From Candidatus Aenigmatarchaeota archaeon (GTDB lineage Archaea > Aenigmatarchaeota > Aenigmatarchaeia > CG10238-14), in the NCBI GenBank assembly GCA_018304545.1, contig JAGVVZ010000001.1, forward strand, positions 1 to 64,000: 64,000 bases of DNA, in the 5' to 3' direction. The first letter of the stretch is position 1. Each line of letters opens with the position of its first letter. Shown piece after piece: positions 51,026-58,938 of this stretch. The notes under the pieces were generated by a model. That model saw only the letters and a program-made list of their open reading frames with translations, was not told the DNA's origin and did not search any database. Made by a program: the position numbers and the translations under genes.

Positions 51026-51616
51026 ATGGTAAAGAGCACCGATCATCATGCATACCTCGAAGTCATAACAGGTGCCATGTTTTCTGGAAAAACTAGAGAG
51101 TTGCATCGCCAATATTCTGTATTCAAATCCTGCCAGTTCAACGTTCAGGTGTTCAAAAGAGATATTGACGATAGATATGGTAAAGACGAAATAAAGACGC
51201 ACGACGGTCTAATATTTGACGGAAAGGATGTATTCATATCAAAAGATGTTAATGAAATTGAAAAGAAGATAAAGAAAGATACAGATGTACTAATGGTCGA
51301 TGAAGCTCAGTTCTATGGATCGGAAATCGTTGAAAAGGCAGATAAATGGATAAATAATGGCAAAATTGTCGTACTCACACTCCTGCCTACAGATTATAGA
51401 GGAATGACTTTTGGACCCGCAGGGGATTTGCTTGCGAAAGCCGATAAAATAACTCAAGTGTTTGCCAGATGTTTACATTATGAGAATGGCGTTTACTGTC
51501 ATAAACCTGCAACAAGAACATTCCGAACAAAATCCGACATAAAGGAAGTTGTTGTTATAGGTGGCTCTGAAATGTACGAGCCACGATGCAGACAACACCA
51601 CTTCTTTAACAAATAA
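51026..51616 (+). CDS. tdk: Thymidine kinase, type II
   Basis: 196 aa. P-loop EVITGAMFSGKTRELHRQYS, Walker-B-like VLMVDEAQFYGSEIVEKA, lasso loop with LTLLPTDYRGMTFGPAGDLL, and zinc ligands in FARCLHYENGVYCHK and YEPRCRQHHF. Phosphorylates thymidine for salvage. It is 36 nt ahead of tRNA-Met/Ile on the same strand. Confidence 0.95.
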   Translation: MVKSTDHHAYLEVITGAMFSGKTRELHRQYSVFKSCQFNVQVFKRDIDDRYGKDEIKTHDGLIFDGKDVFISKDVNEIEKKIKKDTDVLMVDEAQFYGSEIVEKADKWINNGKIVVLTLLPTDYRGMTFGPAGDLLAKADKITQVFARCLHYENGVYCHKPATRTFRTKSDIKEVVVIGGSEMYEPRCRQHHFFNK

Positions 51617-51652
51617 GTTTTAATAGATCTGTGATATAATTCTGATAAGAAA

Positions 51653-51771
51653 GTCGGCGTAACTCAGCCTGGCTAGAGTGCGAGACTCATGGTCTATCTA
51701 TTGATCAATGAGTATTGATATAAAGATGATAAGAAATCTCGAAGTCCCGAGTTCAAATCTCGGCGTCGACA
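51653..51771 (+). tRNA. tRNA-Met or tRNA-Ile2 (CAT) with a 44-nt intron
   Basis: Acceptor GTCGGCG/CGTCGAC, D-stem ACTC/GAGT, anticodon stem CGAGA/TCTCG, T-arm CCGAG-TTCAAAT-CTCGG, discriminator A. Anticodon CAT. Intron between positions 37 and 38 (51692-51735). The G1-C72 pair and A-rich anticodon stem argue against the initiator; elongator Met and Ile(CAT) cannot be told apart here. Confidence 0.9.
51692..51735 (+). other. 44-nt intron in tRNA-Met/Ile(CAT), position 37/38
   Basis: Exon CTCA (32-35) pairs with intron TAAG (51730-51733) with one mismatch, giving bulges TG|G and AA|A. An inner helix of TC(T)ATCT with AGATGA supports it. The interior contains the self-complementary ATTGATCAAT. 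Confidence 0.75.
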
Positions 51772-51835
51772 TTATAATTTATATACAAGCTGATATTTAC
51801 AAACCAATTATATACTAAATTCTTCTTACAAATGG

Positions 51836-52435
51836 TTACATAAAAACTTCTTCTTTAGGGAATCTTAATTTTGGTTTTGGCTTATCAGTGCCATAGCCTA
51901 TTGGACATAGAACAGTTGGAACTATATTCGATGACAGGTTTAGAATTTTTGCATATGCATCTGAATCAAATCCTTCCATTGGACATGAATCAAAACCAAG
52001 AGATTTGGCACCGTTAATGGCGTTTCCTAAAGCAATATATGTTTGCCTCTGCGCCCATGCCAATTTTTTCTCGTCTGTCATTCCTTTTTCGAAATCTCTC
52101 ATCATATTTGTATATTCCCTTGCTTTTTCAGGATCTGAACCATTGGCTATCATTAATTTTTCCAGTTTGTCTATATTTTCCGAAACGTTTTTGTTTGCGC
52201 AGAATACTAACAAATGAGAACAAGACTTAATCTGTGGCTGATCAAAAGATGCTGGTGATAATTTGTCTTTAGTTTCCTTATCTGGTATTATTTTTATTAT
52301 CCACGGTTGTATGTTGAAAGAAGATGACGCATATCTTATTATTTCTAAAAGTTTCTCTACTTCAGACTGCGGTATACTTTTTCCATCAAAAGTTTTTGTA
52401 GCATATCTTTCTTGAACTATTTTTTCGAAATTCAT
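51836..52435 (-). CDS. Nitroreductase-family NAD(P)H oxidoreductase
   Basis: 199 aa FMN-binding fold: ERYATKTFDGKSIPQSEVEK (the R-[SY]-x-R-x-F-like start), YASSSFNIQPWIIKIIPDK, LGNAINGAKSLGFDSCPMEG and VPTVLCPIGYGTDKPKPKLR at the end. Reduces quinones or nitro-compounds; NfnB-like. Adjacent to a sulfur/metal stress operon, so a redox-defence role fits. Confidence 0.9.
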   Translation of the reverse strand: MNFEKIVQERYATKTFDGKSIPQSEVEKLLEIIRYASSSFNIQPWIIKIIPDKETKDKLSPASFDQPQIKSCSHLLVFCANKNVSENIDKLEKLMIANGSDPEKAREYTNMMRDFEKGMTDEKKLAWAQRQTYIALGNAINGAKSLGFDSCPMEGFDSDAYAKILNLSSNIVPTVLCPIGYGTDKPKPKLRFPKEEVFM

Positions 52436-52467
52436 AATATATCACTTGTTAAGAATGCTACATTACT

Positions 52468-52743
52468 ATGAAAAGAAGGTTTTATAAAACTAACGATTTC
52501 ATGCATTGTTGCGTTGTCGGGTGCTGTCTTGATTGAAATACAAGATTGATTACCAGAATACATTACAGCTTGCCTGCTAATCCTGTTGAAGCTCAGGAAT
52601 TTCTTAAAAAAGTAATAGTAAAAGGAAAGCCGAAGTATATTCAAACTGATGCTGGGATGTTTTATCCAAGAGCATTTAGGAAAATGTTCTATTCTAACAA
52701 GACTGGAGATTTAATAGTAATCTGCTACATAGAAATTTTATAG
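52468..52743 (+). pseudogene. Small ORF with an in-frame TGA (codon 23)
   Basis: From the ATG at 52468: MKRRFYKTNDFMHCCVVGCC then LD, a TGA (52534-52536), then the same frame continues NTRLITRIHYSLPANPVEAQ and ends VICYIEIL at 52743. The part after the stop (65 aa from a TTG at 52546) is protein-like. Nonsense mutation, a downstream TTG start with an upstream mini-ORF, or readthrough are the options. Other genes here use TGA as a normal stop, so general recoding is unlikely. Confidence 0.5.
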
Positions 52744-52762
52744 AAACGGGGATCTTCGTCTT

Positions 52763-53089
52763 TTAACCAAACGTAAGAACTTTGTCAGATTCTTCAACAA
52801 TCTTTAGCATTTCTTTCATTGTAGAAACTGAGCAAATTCTGCTTTCTTCTTTTTGTCTTATCTGCAAGCAAGTTCTACAGACAAGAATGATGCCTTTATT
52901 TTTTACAAACTTTTTGATGGAACCTTCAAGGAGAGGAAATCTATCATTTTTTAGATCCTCAATTTCAACGCCTTTGCCAAGCAAAAATATCTTTACCGCA
53001 TGATTATTTTTGAGTGCTTCATTGCAAAATCTGAAGCAGTTCCAAACACTTTCAGCTTCATTTGTATTCAGTATAACGCCCATCTTCAT
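52763..53089 (-). CDS. DsrE-family sulfur-transfer-like protein
   Basis: 108 aa. DsrE/F pattern: KMGVILNTNEAESVWNCFRF, AVKIFLLGKGVEIEDLKN, then KNKGIILVCRTCLQIRQKEE with the conserved CxxC-type Cys pair, ending ESDKVLTFG. Members pass sulfane sulfur or sense persulfide. Last gene of the ArsR-led operon, 3 nt after the DUF302 stop. Confidence 0.84.
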   Translation of the reverse strand: MKMGVILNTNEAESVWNCFRFCNEALKNNHAVKIFLLGKGVEIEDLKNDRFPLLEGSIKKFVKNKGIILVCRTCLQIRQKEESRICSVSTMKEMLKIVEESDKVLTFG

Positions 53090-53092
53090 GTT

Positions 53093-53482
53093 TTACCTCG
53101 CATTATTTACCATTTCAATAATGTCCCTTTCTACATCATCTGCTTCTTTTTTGCTTACTTCTGGAAAGAATTGTGATATCATGGTCGGCTTCATCCCAAT
53201 AATTTTTACCTTTTCGTTCTCTTCTACCACATTGATTTTGCATGGCATACAAAGAGAGATTAATCTGTTTTTGCTCAAGAATTGATTCGCATATTTGCCC
53301 GAGCATATTTCAATTATTTTTAACGGCTTTTGTTCGAACCCCTTTGCTGCCAATCTTTCTTTTACATCATAAATCTGAAACAAAGTCCATCCTTTTTGTT
53401 CAACTGTTTTCAAAACTGAAACAACTGCCTCGTCAAAGTTCTTTTTTGTTTCAACGATATAAGCAAAATCATTTACATTCAT
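53093..53482 (-). CDS. DUF302 protein
   Basis: 129 aa matching DUF302: YIVETKKNFDEAVVSVLKTV, GWTLFQIYDVKERLAAKGFE, KIIEICSGKYANQFLSKNRL, SLCMPCKINVVEENEKVKII. The CMPC pair is the family's conserved Cys position. Often found beside sulfur-handling genes. 4 nt downstream of the small membrane protein and 3 nt upstream of the DsrE gene. Confidence 0.86.
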   Translation of the reverse strand: MNVNDFAYIVETKKNFDEAVVSVLKTVEQKGWTLFQIYDVKERLAAKGFEQKPLKIIEICSGKYANQFLSKNRLISLCMPCKINVVEENEKVKIIGMKPTMISQFFPEVSKKEADDVERDIIEMVNNAR

Positions 53483-53486
53483 AGTT

Positions 53487-53684
53487 TCACCTCTGTTGAG
53501 TTAAAGATACTATTAACCAAACTATAAGAACCAAAACTAATATCATAAAAACAGGTCCAAAAAACATCATTCCACCCATATAACCAAATCCCCATCCAAA
53601 GCTAAAGATTAATAATAAGACTAGTAAAACCACTACAATTATTGGCATATTCTCATTCTTGTCTATTTTATTTTTTCTTGCCAT
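53487..53684 (-). CDS. Small membrane protein, SHOCT-like N-terminal type
   Basis: 65 aa. Basic start ARKNKIDKNENM, then two close membrane segments (IIVVVLLVLLLIFSFGWGFG and MFFGPVFMILVLVLIVWLIV) and QQR end. GWGFGYMGGMMFFGP resembles the Gly/Met/Trp-rich membrane part of SHOCT proteins, but no SHOCT domain follows. Overlaps the Met-rich gene by 17 nt, within the operon. Confidence 0.7.
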   Translation of the reverse strand: MARKNKIDKNENMPIIVVVLLVLLLIFSFGWGFGYMGGMMFFGPVFMILVLVLIVWLIVSLTQQR

Positions 53685-54192
53685 AAAAATCTCTCCATAA
53701 TTTTATAATACAAAGATAAACCAAAATTATTAATCCGATTAACAGTATTATATAAAGAACATTTAGAAAATTCCAATAACCAAAATGTCCCCAATTACCC
53801 ATCATTCCTTGCATCATATTTACTTGTGGGTTTTGTACACTCACTATATTTCCCATCATCATGTTCATCATGCCTCCTGAACCCATCATGCCCATCACTC
53901 CGCCTTCTCCACAATATATTGTTTTTGCCATATTGATATGGAATTGTTTTTCTGTCTCAGAACCTTCCGTAAGTCCCATCATTTCATGCATTAACTCATG
54001 ACTCTCACCGGGATGCATTTGTTCCATCAAATACTCTCCGATTTCTTCGAGTTGTTCATTTGTTAGTTTATCACAGCTGACTTTTGAATCAAGCAAATCT
54101 TTGGCTTCGTTAATCTCTTGCTTAGTAATTGCATTAACTAAACTCAGATTCAACAACAAAACCAAACTTATAATCAATAATATCTTTTTCAT
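53668..54192 (-). CDS. Met-rich secreted/membrane protein
   Basis: 174 aa. Signal peptide (KKILLIISLVLLLNLSLVNA), a helical region with EQLEEIGEYLMEQMHPGESH and ELMHEMMGL, then a Met/Gly-rich segment (MGMMGSGGMMNMMMGN) before a C-terminal TM. Met and His clusters are typical of extracytoplasmic Cu(I) binding. The operon regulator is ArsR-like, so metal or sulfur induction is likely. Confidence 0.76.
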   Translation of the reverse strand: MKKILLIISLVLLLNLSLVNAITKQEINEAKDLLDSKVSCDKLTNEQLEEIGEYLMEQMHPGESHELMHEMMGLTEGSETEKQFHINMAKTIYCGEGGVMGMMGSGGMMNMMMGNIVSVQNPQVNMMQGMMGNWGHFGYWNFLNVLYIILLIGLIILVYLCIIKLWRDFYGKKK

Positions 54193-54201
54193 CTTTTCAC
54201 C

Positions 54202-54516
54202 TCACAATCCTTCGATGATTTTTCCATTCTTTCGAAGTCTTTCAGCTAAGACTTCCCTTAGGATATCAAAGGCCTTGATGATTTTCGGATTTGTAAGTTT
54301 GTAATAGATGTTTTTGCCTTTTCTATCTGATGTAACAATGTTTTTAGACTTCATAATTGACAGATGCTGAGAAATATTTGCCTGGCTTAATTTTGTCTTC
54401 TCTATTAATTCAGTAACTGAGAGTTCTTTATCTCGCAATAGGTTCAAAATCTCCAATCTAGTTGAATTTGAAAAAACCTTACACATTTCAGCATGAATTT
54501 TATATAACTCTTTCAT
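54202..54516 (-). CDS. ArsR-family transcriptional regulator
   Basis: 104 aa winged helix: AEMCKVFSNSTRLEILNLLR, then LSVTELIEKTKLSQANISQH as HTH and IVTSDRKGKNIYYKLTNPKI as wing. The Cys in EMCKVF is a possible sensor. First gene of the operon, followed after 9 nt by the Met-rich gene; it probably represses the operon and responds to metal or persulfide. Confidence 0.9.
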   Translation of the reverse strand: MKELYKIHAEMCKVFSNSTRLEILNLLRDKELSVTELIEKTKLSQANISQHLSIMKSKNIVTSDRKGKNIYYKLTNPKIIKAFDILREVLAERLRKNGKIIEGL

Positions 54517-54684
54517 AATAACATATTAGAATATTCTTATATTTAAATACTTTCCGGATGTTAGTCTCCATTTTTACTCTTTTCAAATTTCCAAAAATTT
54601 TCTTTTTGGGTAACGTTTACTTTACAGCTCACTATTTCATAACACTGATATTTCTAAAATGTGAGCAGATTGAACATATGAAGA

Positions 54685-54902
54685 CTAGTCTTCATCACTT
54701 TCTGGTATATGAATTTCTATATTGTTTAATGCTTTACAATTTTGACATTTGACTAGGGTATTATTTTCAAAGGTATCCTAGTGGTTGAGAAAAACTGCAT
54801 TTACCACAATCAAAGCGTATACTTACTCCAAATATACTGTTCCAAATAGGAATGTGCCAATTTGAAACTCGTTTTGGTTTTACAGCCTTTTGGTTTTTCA
54901 TT
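54685..54902 (-). pseudogene. Frameshifted zinc-ribbon gene
   Basis: From the ATG at 54902: MKNQKAVKPKRVSNWHIPIW ... FDCGKCSFSQPLGYL then TGA. Another frame continues DTFENNTLVKCQNCKALNNI and ends PESDED at 54685. Removing one G near 54778 joins them as SFSQPLDTFENN, giving a ~72-aa protein with two CxxC pairs (CGKC, CQNC) of a zinc ribbon. Single-base insertion or sequencing error. Confidence 0.65.
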
Positions 54903-54988
54903 TTCTCCACATATTGACATATAGACAGATGTCGTTTGTCTTAGTAAAATATTAGAAATTAACTATTAGAAATAATTTCATAAACTCT

Positions 54989-55339
54989 ATGTCATACAAA
55001 CTAACTGTTCAAATAACTGAAATTGAAAAAGATGTAAAGTATAAGGGATCGTTTGTCATAGACGAAAAGGCGTATGATTTTCATTTAGAAAAATCTGATT
55101 ATCCTGACTCTTTATTCGGATATTTTTTAGGTGTTGTCATTGGAGGAAAGCATGTAAAAATGCCATTCGATTTAGCATACGTATTAATGGTTAGTGTTAT
55201 CGGCACTGTTGAACAATATTTAGAACCTCATCAATTTACAAACAGTTCATCAATTCCGAGTGTTACAATAGATCTTGAACCTAATATGGATATAATAGTA
55301 AGAGATTTCCTATCTCAAGATGCTCAGTATGTTCAATAA
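54989..55339 (+). CDS. Hypothetical protein, 116 aa
   Basis: Not recognised. Beta-strand-rich start (SYKLTVQITEIEKDVKYKGS, FVIDEKAYDFHLEKSDY), a hydrophobic middle (GYFLGVVIGG), and a helix YVLMVSVIGTVEQYLEPHQF. No membrane anchor or metal motif. Single gene preceded by a TATA-like tract. Confidence 0.58.
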   Translation: MSYKLTVQITEIEKDVKYKGSFVIDEKAYDFHLEKSDYPDSLFGYFLGVVIGGKHVKMPFDLAYVLMVSVIGTVEQYLEPHQFTNSSSIPSVTIDLEPNMDIIVRDFLSQDAQYVQ

Positions 55340-55405
55340 CAATCCGATAGTTTTTCTACATAATAGAAAAGTAAAAAATTTAAGTTTTGATATATAATTA
55401 AAAAT

Positions 55406-55705
55406 ATGGCAATAGCACTTCCAATGGTTTATGGTGGATTTAGACCGCCTGCAGGAAGATTTAATACGGATTTACTGTTAAGACTCTACCATGAACCTAT
55501 AATAGGAAGTGAGTATCAGCCATCTCAACAAGATATTTCAGATGCGGCTATACTTCTAGGCATTGTATCTGGTATTCCCGATGGATATGGATCATTAGTA
55601 GAATTCAAACATTTAAGTTCTGGATTATTTAGAGACTACGACTGGAAATGGCAAATAACTGAAGAAGGAATAAGATATTTGAGAGAGCATGGCAAAATAA
55701 GTTAA
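55406..55705 (+). CDS. Hypothetical winged-helix-like protein, 99 aa
   Basis: Not assigned to a family. C-terminal half is winged-helix-like: SGLFRDYDWKWQITEEGIRY then LREHGKIS, as in many archaeal HTH proteins (wing ...W.IT..G..YL...). N-terminal RPPAGRFNTDLLLRLYHEPI and an acidic helix (QQDISDAAILLGIVSG). TATA-like AAATTTAAGT lies about 25 nt upstream. It converges on the protease gene by 4 nt overlap. Confidence 0.55.
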   Translation: MAIALPMVYGGFRPPAGRFNTDLLLRLYHEPIIGSEYQPSQQDISDAAILLGIVSGIPDGYGSLVEFKHLSSGLFRDYDWKWQITEEGIRYLREHGKIS

Positions 55706-57555
55706 TCGCATCCCCTAACAGCACAATTGCTCTTCTTATTACATGTTAACCAAGGTAATGATTGACCAGAATTGATTGTTCCATTAATTGAATTGCAAGA
55801 ACTAATCCACTCATATTCACAATATTCATAATTACTTGGGCATTTTTTGCACGATAATTGACAGTTGGTTGTCTGTTTATTGCAAATTTCCACACAACCA
55901 GCTTGTATAGTAGTTGTTGTGGTAGTAACTGTTGTTGAACCTGTTGGCTTTCCTTTCAATGTACAATTACTAATCTTGTTGCAAGTCAACCACGGCAGCG
56001 ATTCTCCTGGATACAAAACACCGCTAGAATTACCACACTTACTTGTCCACTCATATTCACAATATTCATAATTGCTTGGGCATTTTTTGCACGACTTCGC
56101 ACAGTTTGTGGTGTTTCTCTCACAGATTGTTATTATATCTGTAGATGTTGCATTTGGACACGGATAAAATTGACAACTATTACTTGGGTTTCTTGACACA
56201 TAAGAACCATCTGAACATTGGTATACATCTGTTGCACATGCATTGTCTGTCGTAGTTGTAACGCTGGTCAAACATCCATCAAATCCATTACCAAATATTA
56301 GGGGACATAAATCTTTCGGATCTATTACATTGTCATTGTCATAATCTCCCCATCCTATTTGGCCTTTTGTATAATATTCTATCGCCAGTTCAGGAGCAGA
56401 TGCGCCCAGCCCATCTTCACCTCTCATTATGCATGGTTGACCGTTTAGATTGCAGTCGTAACAGTTAGCATTAGGATATTTATCATAAACAGGAGTGTAA
56501 CTGAATATACATGGATTATTGCAACCATAAAATTCTCCGCATCCTTGATATTCATCGCATGCTCCGAACAGATGCAATAATTCATGAGCATACACATCCA
56601 TTCCGTTAGTCTGGCAAGCAATGAAACAAGTTTTATAGTAAACAGCAGTTCTTTCCCCGACTCCAAAAAACGGGTAAGGACATGCATAACCTGCAACAGA
56701 AGAAAACAAAGGAGATTCTTTGATAATATAAGTTAAAGCGACATTATCAGCTTGCGTATTAGACTTAATAAAATTTACCAGATCATCTGTATATCTGTTG
56801 TCATTATTATTATCACTAGCACCTAAATTTTTTACAGCGTCTTCCATCCATGAGTTGCAAGCACAAAAACCGTCGTTTAAATCGCAGTTATTCGGATCGT
56901 AATCAATATTTGCAATGTAATATACTATCTCAAAATCCGAATTTGCATTCGTGGGAGATTGACTTTCCAGCCAAGTCGTCGCATCCAACACTTTACTGAA
57001 AACATTATTTATTTCGTTAGACCAAGTAACACCAGGATTATTTATGAATATCAAAACAACTTCTGTTTTTCCTAACAAATAAGGTGCGCTTTGACCGCCA
57101 GTTAGCTCGTTGCGTGGAATAAATGACGATAGTATTCTATCAAATGTAGAATATACAAACAGTGGTCTATCTGGTTTAATTATAATATCCTTCATATCAG
57201 AGTTGACTGATAGTATTGCCATTTTTAATTCGTCTATCTGATTAAAAGTCAGTCTCATATCAGCTGTCGTGTTTAAGTCAATAAGAAAATAATCTAAATC
57301 ACAAATGCCATCAGAATACTTGGAAAAAAATTCTTTATCTATTTTTTGAGATTTGTTATTCAAGTCTTTTTCTGGAATTTTCAAAAATGTGTATATATCT
57401 TCTAACAGTGCGATTGAATTGTCATCCAGAAAATAATCGCATCTTGTTGTTGCTATCTGATAATCATATATTTTTTGCGGGAGATCCAATGCCATCGAGT
57501 TTTGAATAATCAAAACATATGCAAGAACGATAATAACAAAGTATTTCATCTTCAT
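55702..57555 (-). CDS. Secreted zinc metalloprotease with duplicated Cys-rich domains
   Basis: 617 aa. Signal peptide (YFVIIVLAYVLIIQNSMA). Central domain with MDVYAHELLHLFGACDEYQG (HExxHxxGxxD, metzincin type, about residue 330). A thrombospondin-type-3-like Ca2+ loop follows (DYDNDNVIDPKDLCP). Then come two near-identical ~50-residue Cys-rich modules, each containing CKKCPSNYEYCEYEW and SLPWLTCNK, joined by Thr-rich linkers. There is no C-terminal membrane anchor, so it is probably released or held by the Cys modules. It may act on the surface of another cell. Confidence 0.82.
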   Translation of the reverse strand: MKMKYFVIIVLAYVLIIQNSMALDLPQKIYDYQIATTRCDYFLDDNSIALLEDIYTFLKIPEKDLNNKSQKIDKEFFSKYSDGICDLDYFLIDLNTTADMRLTFNQIDELKMAILSVNSDMKDIIIKPDRPLFVYSTFDRILSSFIPRNELTGGQSAPYLLGKTEVVLIFINNPGVTWSNEINNVFSKVLDATTWLESQSPTNANSDFEIVYYIANIDYDPNNCDLNDGFCACNSWMEDAVKNLGASDNNNDNRYTDDLVNFIKSNTQADNVALTYIIKESPLFSSVAGYACPYPFFGVGERTAVYYKTCFIACQTNGMDVYAHELLHLFGACDEYQGCGEFYGCNNPCIFSYTPVYDKYPNANCYDCNLNGQPCIMRGEDGLGASAPELAIEYYTKGQIGWGDYDNDNVIDPKDLCPLIFGNGFDGCLTSVTTTTDNACATDVYQCSDGSYVSRNPSNSCQFYPCPNATSTDIITICERNTTNCAKSCKKCPSNYEYCEYEWTSKCGNSSGVLYPGESLPWLTCNKISNCTLKGKPTGSTTVTTTTTTIQAGCVEICNKQTTNCQLSCKKCPSNYEYCEYEWISSCNSINGTINSGQSLPWLTCNKKSNCAVRGCD

Positions 57556-57766
57556 ATTAACAGTTAATATGACAACATTAAAATGTTTACCATTACTCTA
57601 AAGTAGCTATGATTTTTTCCTCTCAACAGAAACCAACTGGCTGTTTTTTTATAGTCATGAGAAAGTGGTAAAAAATAGGCGTAAATAGGCAAAAGAAATC
57701 AATATTTAAATAGTTAAGACTGCTTAAATTACCTAGAAAAGCCTAAATTAAGGGGGTGAAAAATAA

Positions 57767-57943
57767 ATGGCTGATGCAAGAATGGTAGTAAGATCTGCTG
57801 TAAGAGAATCATTAAAGGGAAAATACAATGTAAGCGAAGAGTTTTTAGAAGCATTAGATACTGAAGTATCTGCTTTAGTAAAGAGAGCAGCGAGAAGAGC
57901 AGAAGATAATGGCAGAAGAACTCTAAAAGCAAGAGATACATAA
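57767..57943 (+). CDS. Short histone-fold protein (DUF1931-like), 58 aa
   Basis: Reads MADARMVVRSAVRESLKGKY, NVSEEFLEALDTEVSALVKR, AARRAEDNGRRTLKARDT. The helix-loop-helix with a final RRTLKARD matches the histone-fold end of archaeal DUF1931/NFY-like proteins (typical NGRRTV.ARD). At 58 residues it is a minimal histone fold. GGGGGTGA Shine-Dalgarno 8 nt before the ATG; TATA-like TATTTAAATAG about 55 nt upstream. Expected to dimerise and bind DNA. Confidence 0.85.
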   Translation: MADARMVVRSAVRESLKGKYNVSEEFLEALDTEVSALVKRAARRAEDNGRRTLKARDT

Positions 57944-58038
57944 TTTCTACATTCGACTATAATTGAATGTATCCCAGTTTTTGTTCTTTTTTCTTTCTAT
58001 TTTTATATTCTTATCCAATAAATATTGTAAGGTTTCCT

Positions 58039-58920
58039 ATGCAATCACAAAAAGAAAGTTTAAGACTAAGTCCATCTGCCATCGCCTGTTACTATGAATG
58101 CCAGAGAAGATTTTTTTATAGATACATCAAAAAAATTCCAGAAAGACCGACACCGCAATTAATCCGTGGCCGCATAACCCATAAAGTTTTAGAAAATTTC
58201 TTTAATTTTGTATCGCTGGTTGATATAAAACATGATGATTGGGAAAAATTATGGAAAGATTTTAAAAATGGATTGATATCTCTGCTAAATACAGAATGGA
58301 ATCTCATAGGGAAGGAATATGCAGACTGTTTCGAAGGCGAGAAAGAAAAAAAAGAATATTACGAGGAAACAAAGAGATTTTTGGATTTTTATGCAGCTAA
58401 ACTTGCTTTCTCATTAAGTGATAAGGTAAAAGATCTTAATAGAAACTCAACATGGTTTGAAGAAGAGGTAAGAAAATTTTTCTTTCCCAGAGATAGAGAA
58501 TTAAAACTCGTGCTTGAAGAAGAAAATTTTTCTGGCATAATAGATAAAACCATGAGTTTGTTTGATGATAGTATAGCAATAGTGGATTACAAGACATCTA
58601 AATCCGCCCTACCTCATTATATACCTGACTCGCACTTAAAGCAAGGTAAAAGCTATGCATATTTGTGGAAAAAACATTTTGATATAATGCCGAAACACAT
58701 ATCATTCTATTATTTACGAACTGGAGAAAGTGTATTTTACCCCATATCGGAGAGAGATATACAAGAAATAGAAAATGATATTGTTGAAATAAGAAATAAA
58801 AAACAGATTCTAGAGGAATTTCCAAAGAATCCAACTAGACTATGCACATATTGTGACTTTTTTGGAAATTGTTTCGCAAATAAAACAAAATCAGACTTTA
58901 TAAAAGAAATAAAAAATTAA
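58039..58920 (+). CDS. PD-(D/E)XK nuclease of the Cas4/RecB type with Fe-S cluster
   Basis: 293 aa from the ATG at 58039. Fe-S cysteines: one in ACYYECQRRFFYRYIKKIPE and three near the C-terminus (RLCTYCDFFGNC). Active site: His in RGRITHKVLENFF, Asp in FSGIIDKTM, and IAIVDYKTSK (D-x-K). No CRISPR array or cas genes are near, so it is a stand-alone RecB/AddB-like exonuclease. 18 nt ahead of tRNA-Thr. Confidence 0.88.
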   Translation: MQSQKESLRLSPSAIACYYECQRRFFYRYIKKIPERPTPQLIRGRITHKVLENFFNFVSLVDIKHDDWEKLWKDFKNGLISLLNTEWNLIGKEYADCFEGEKEKKEYYEETKRFLDFYAAKLAFSLSDKVKDLNRNSTWFEEEVRKFFFPRDRELKLVLEEENFSGIIDKTMSLFDDSIAIVDYKTSKSALPHYIPDSHLKQGKSYAYLWKKHFDIMPKHISFYYLRTGESVFYPISERDIQEIENDIVEIRNKKQILEEFPKNPTRLCTYCDFFGNCFANKTKSDFIKEIKN

Positions 58921-58938
58921 ACTGCAAATAATTATTAT

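Noticed and set aside
52534-52536. TGA as a sense codon genome-wide
   Set aside because: Many intact genes in the window end with TGA (for example gatA and the tatD neighbour at 36714), so TGA is a normal stop here.
54558-54752. 64-codon plus-strand ORF
   Set aside because: Antisense to the frameshifted zinc-ribbon gene; composition is that of translated AT-rich antisense DNA.
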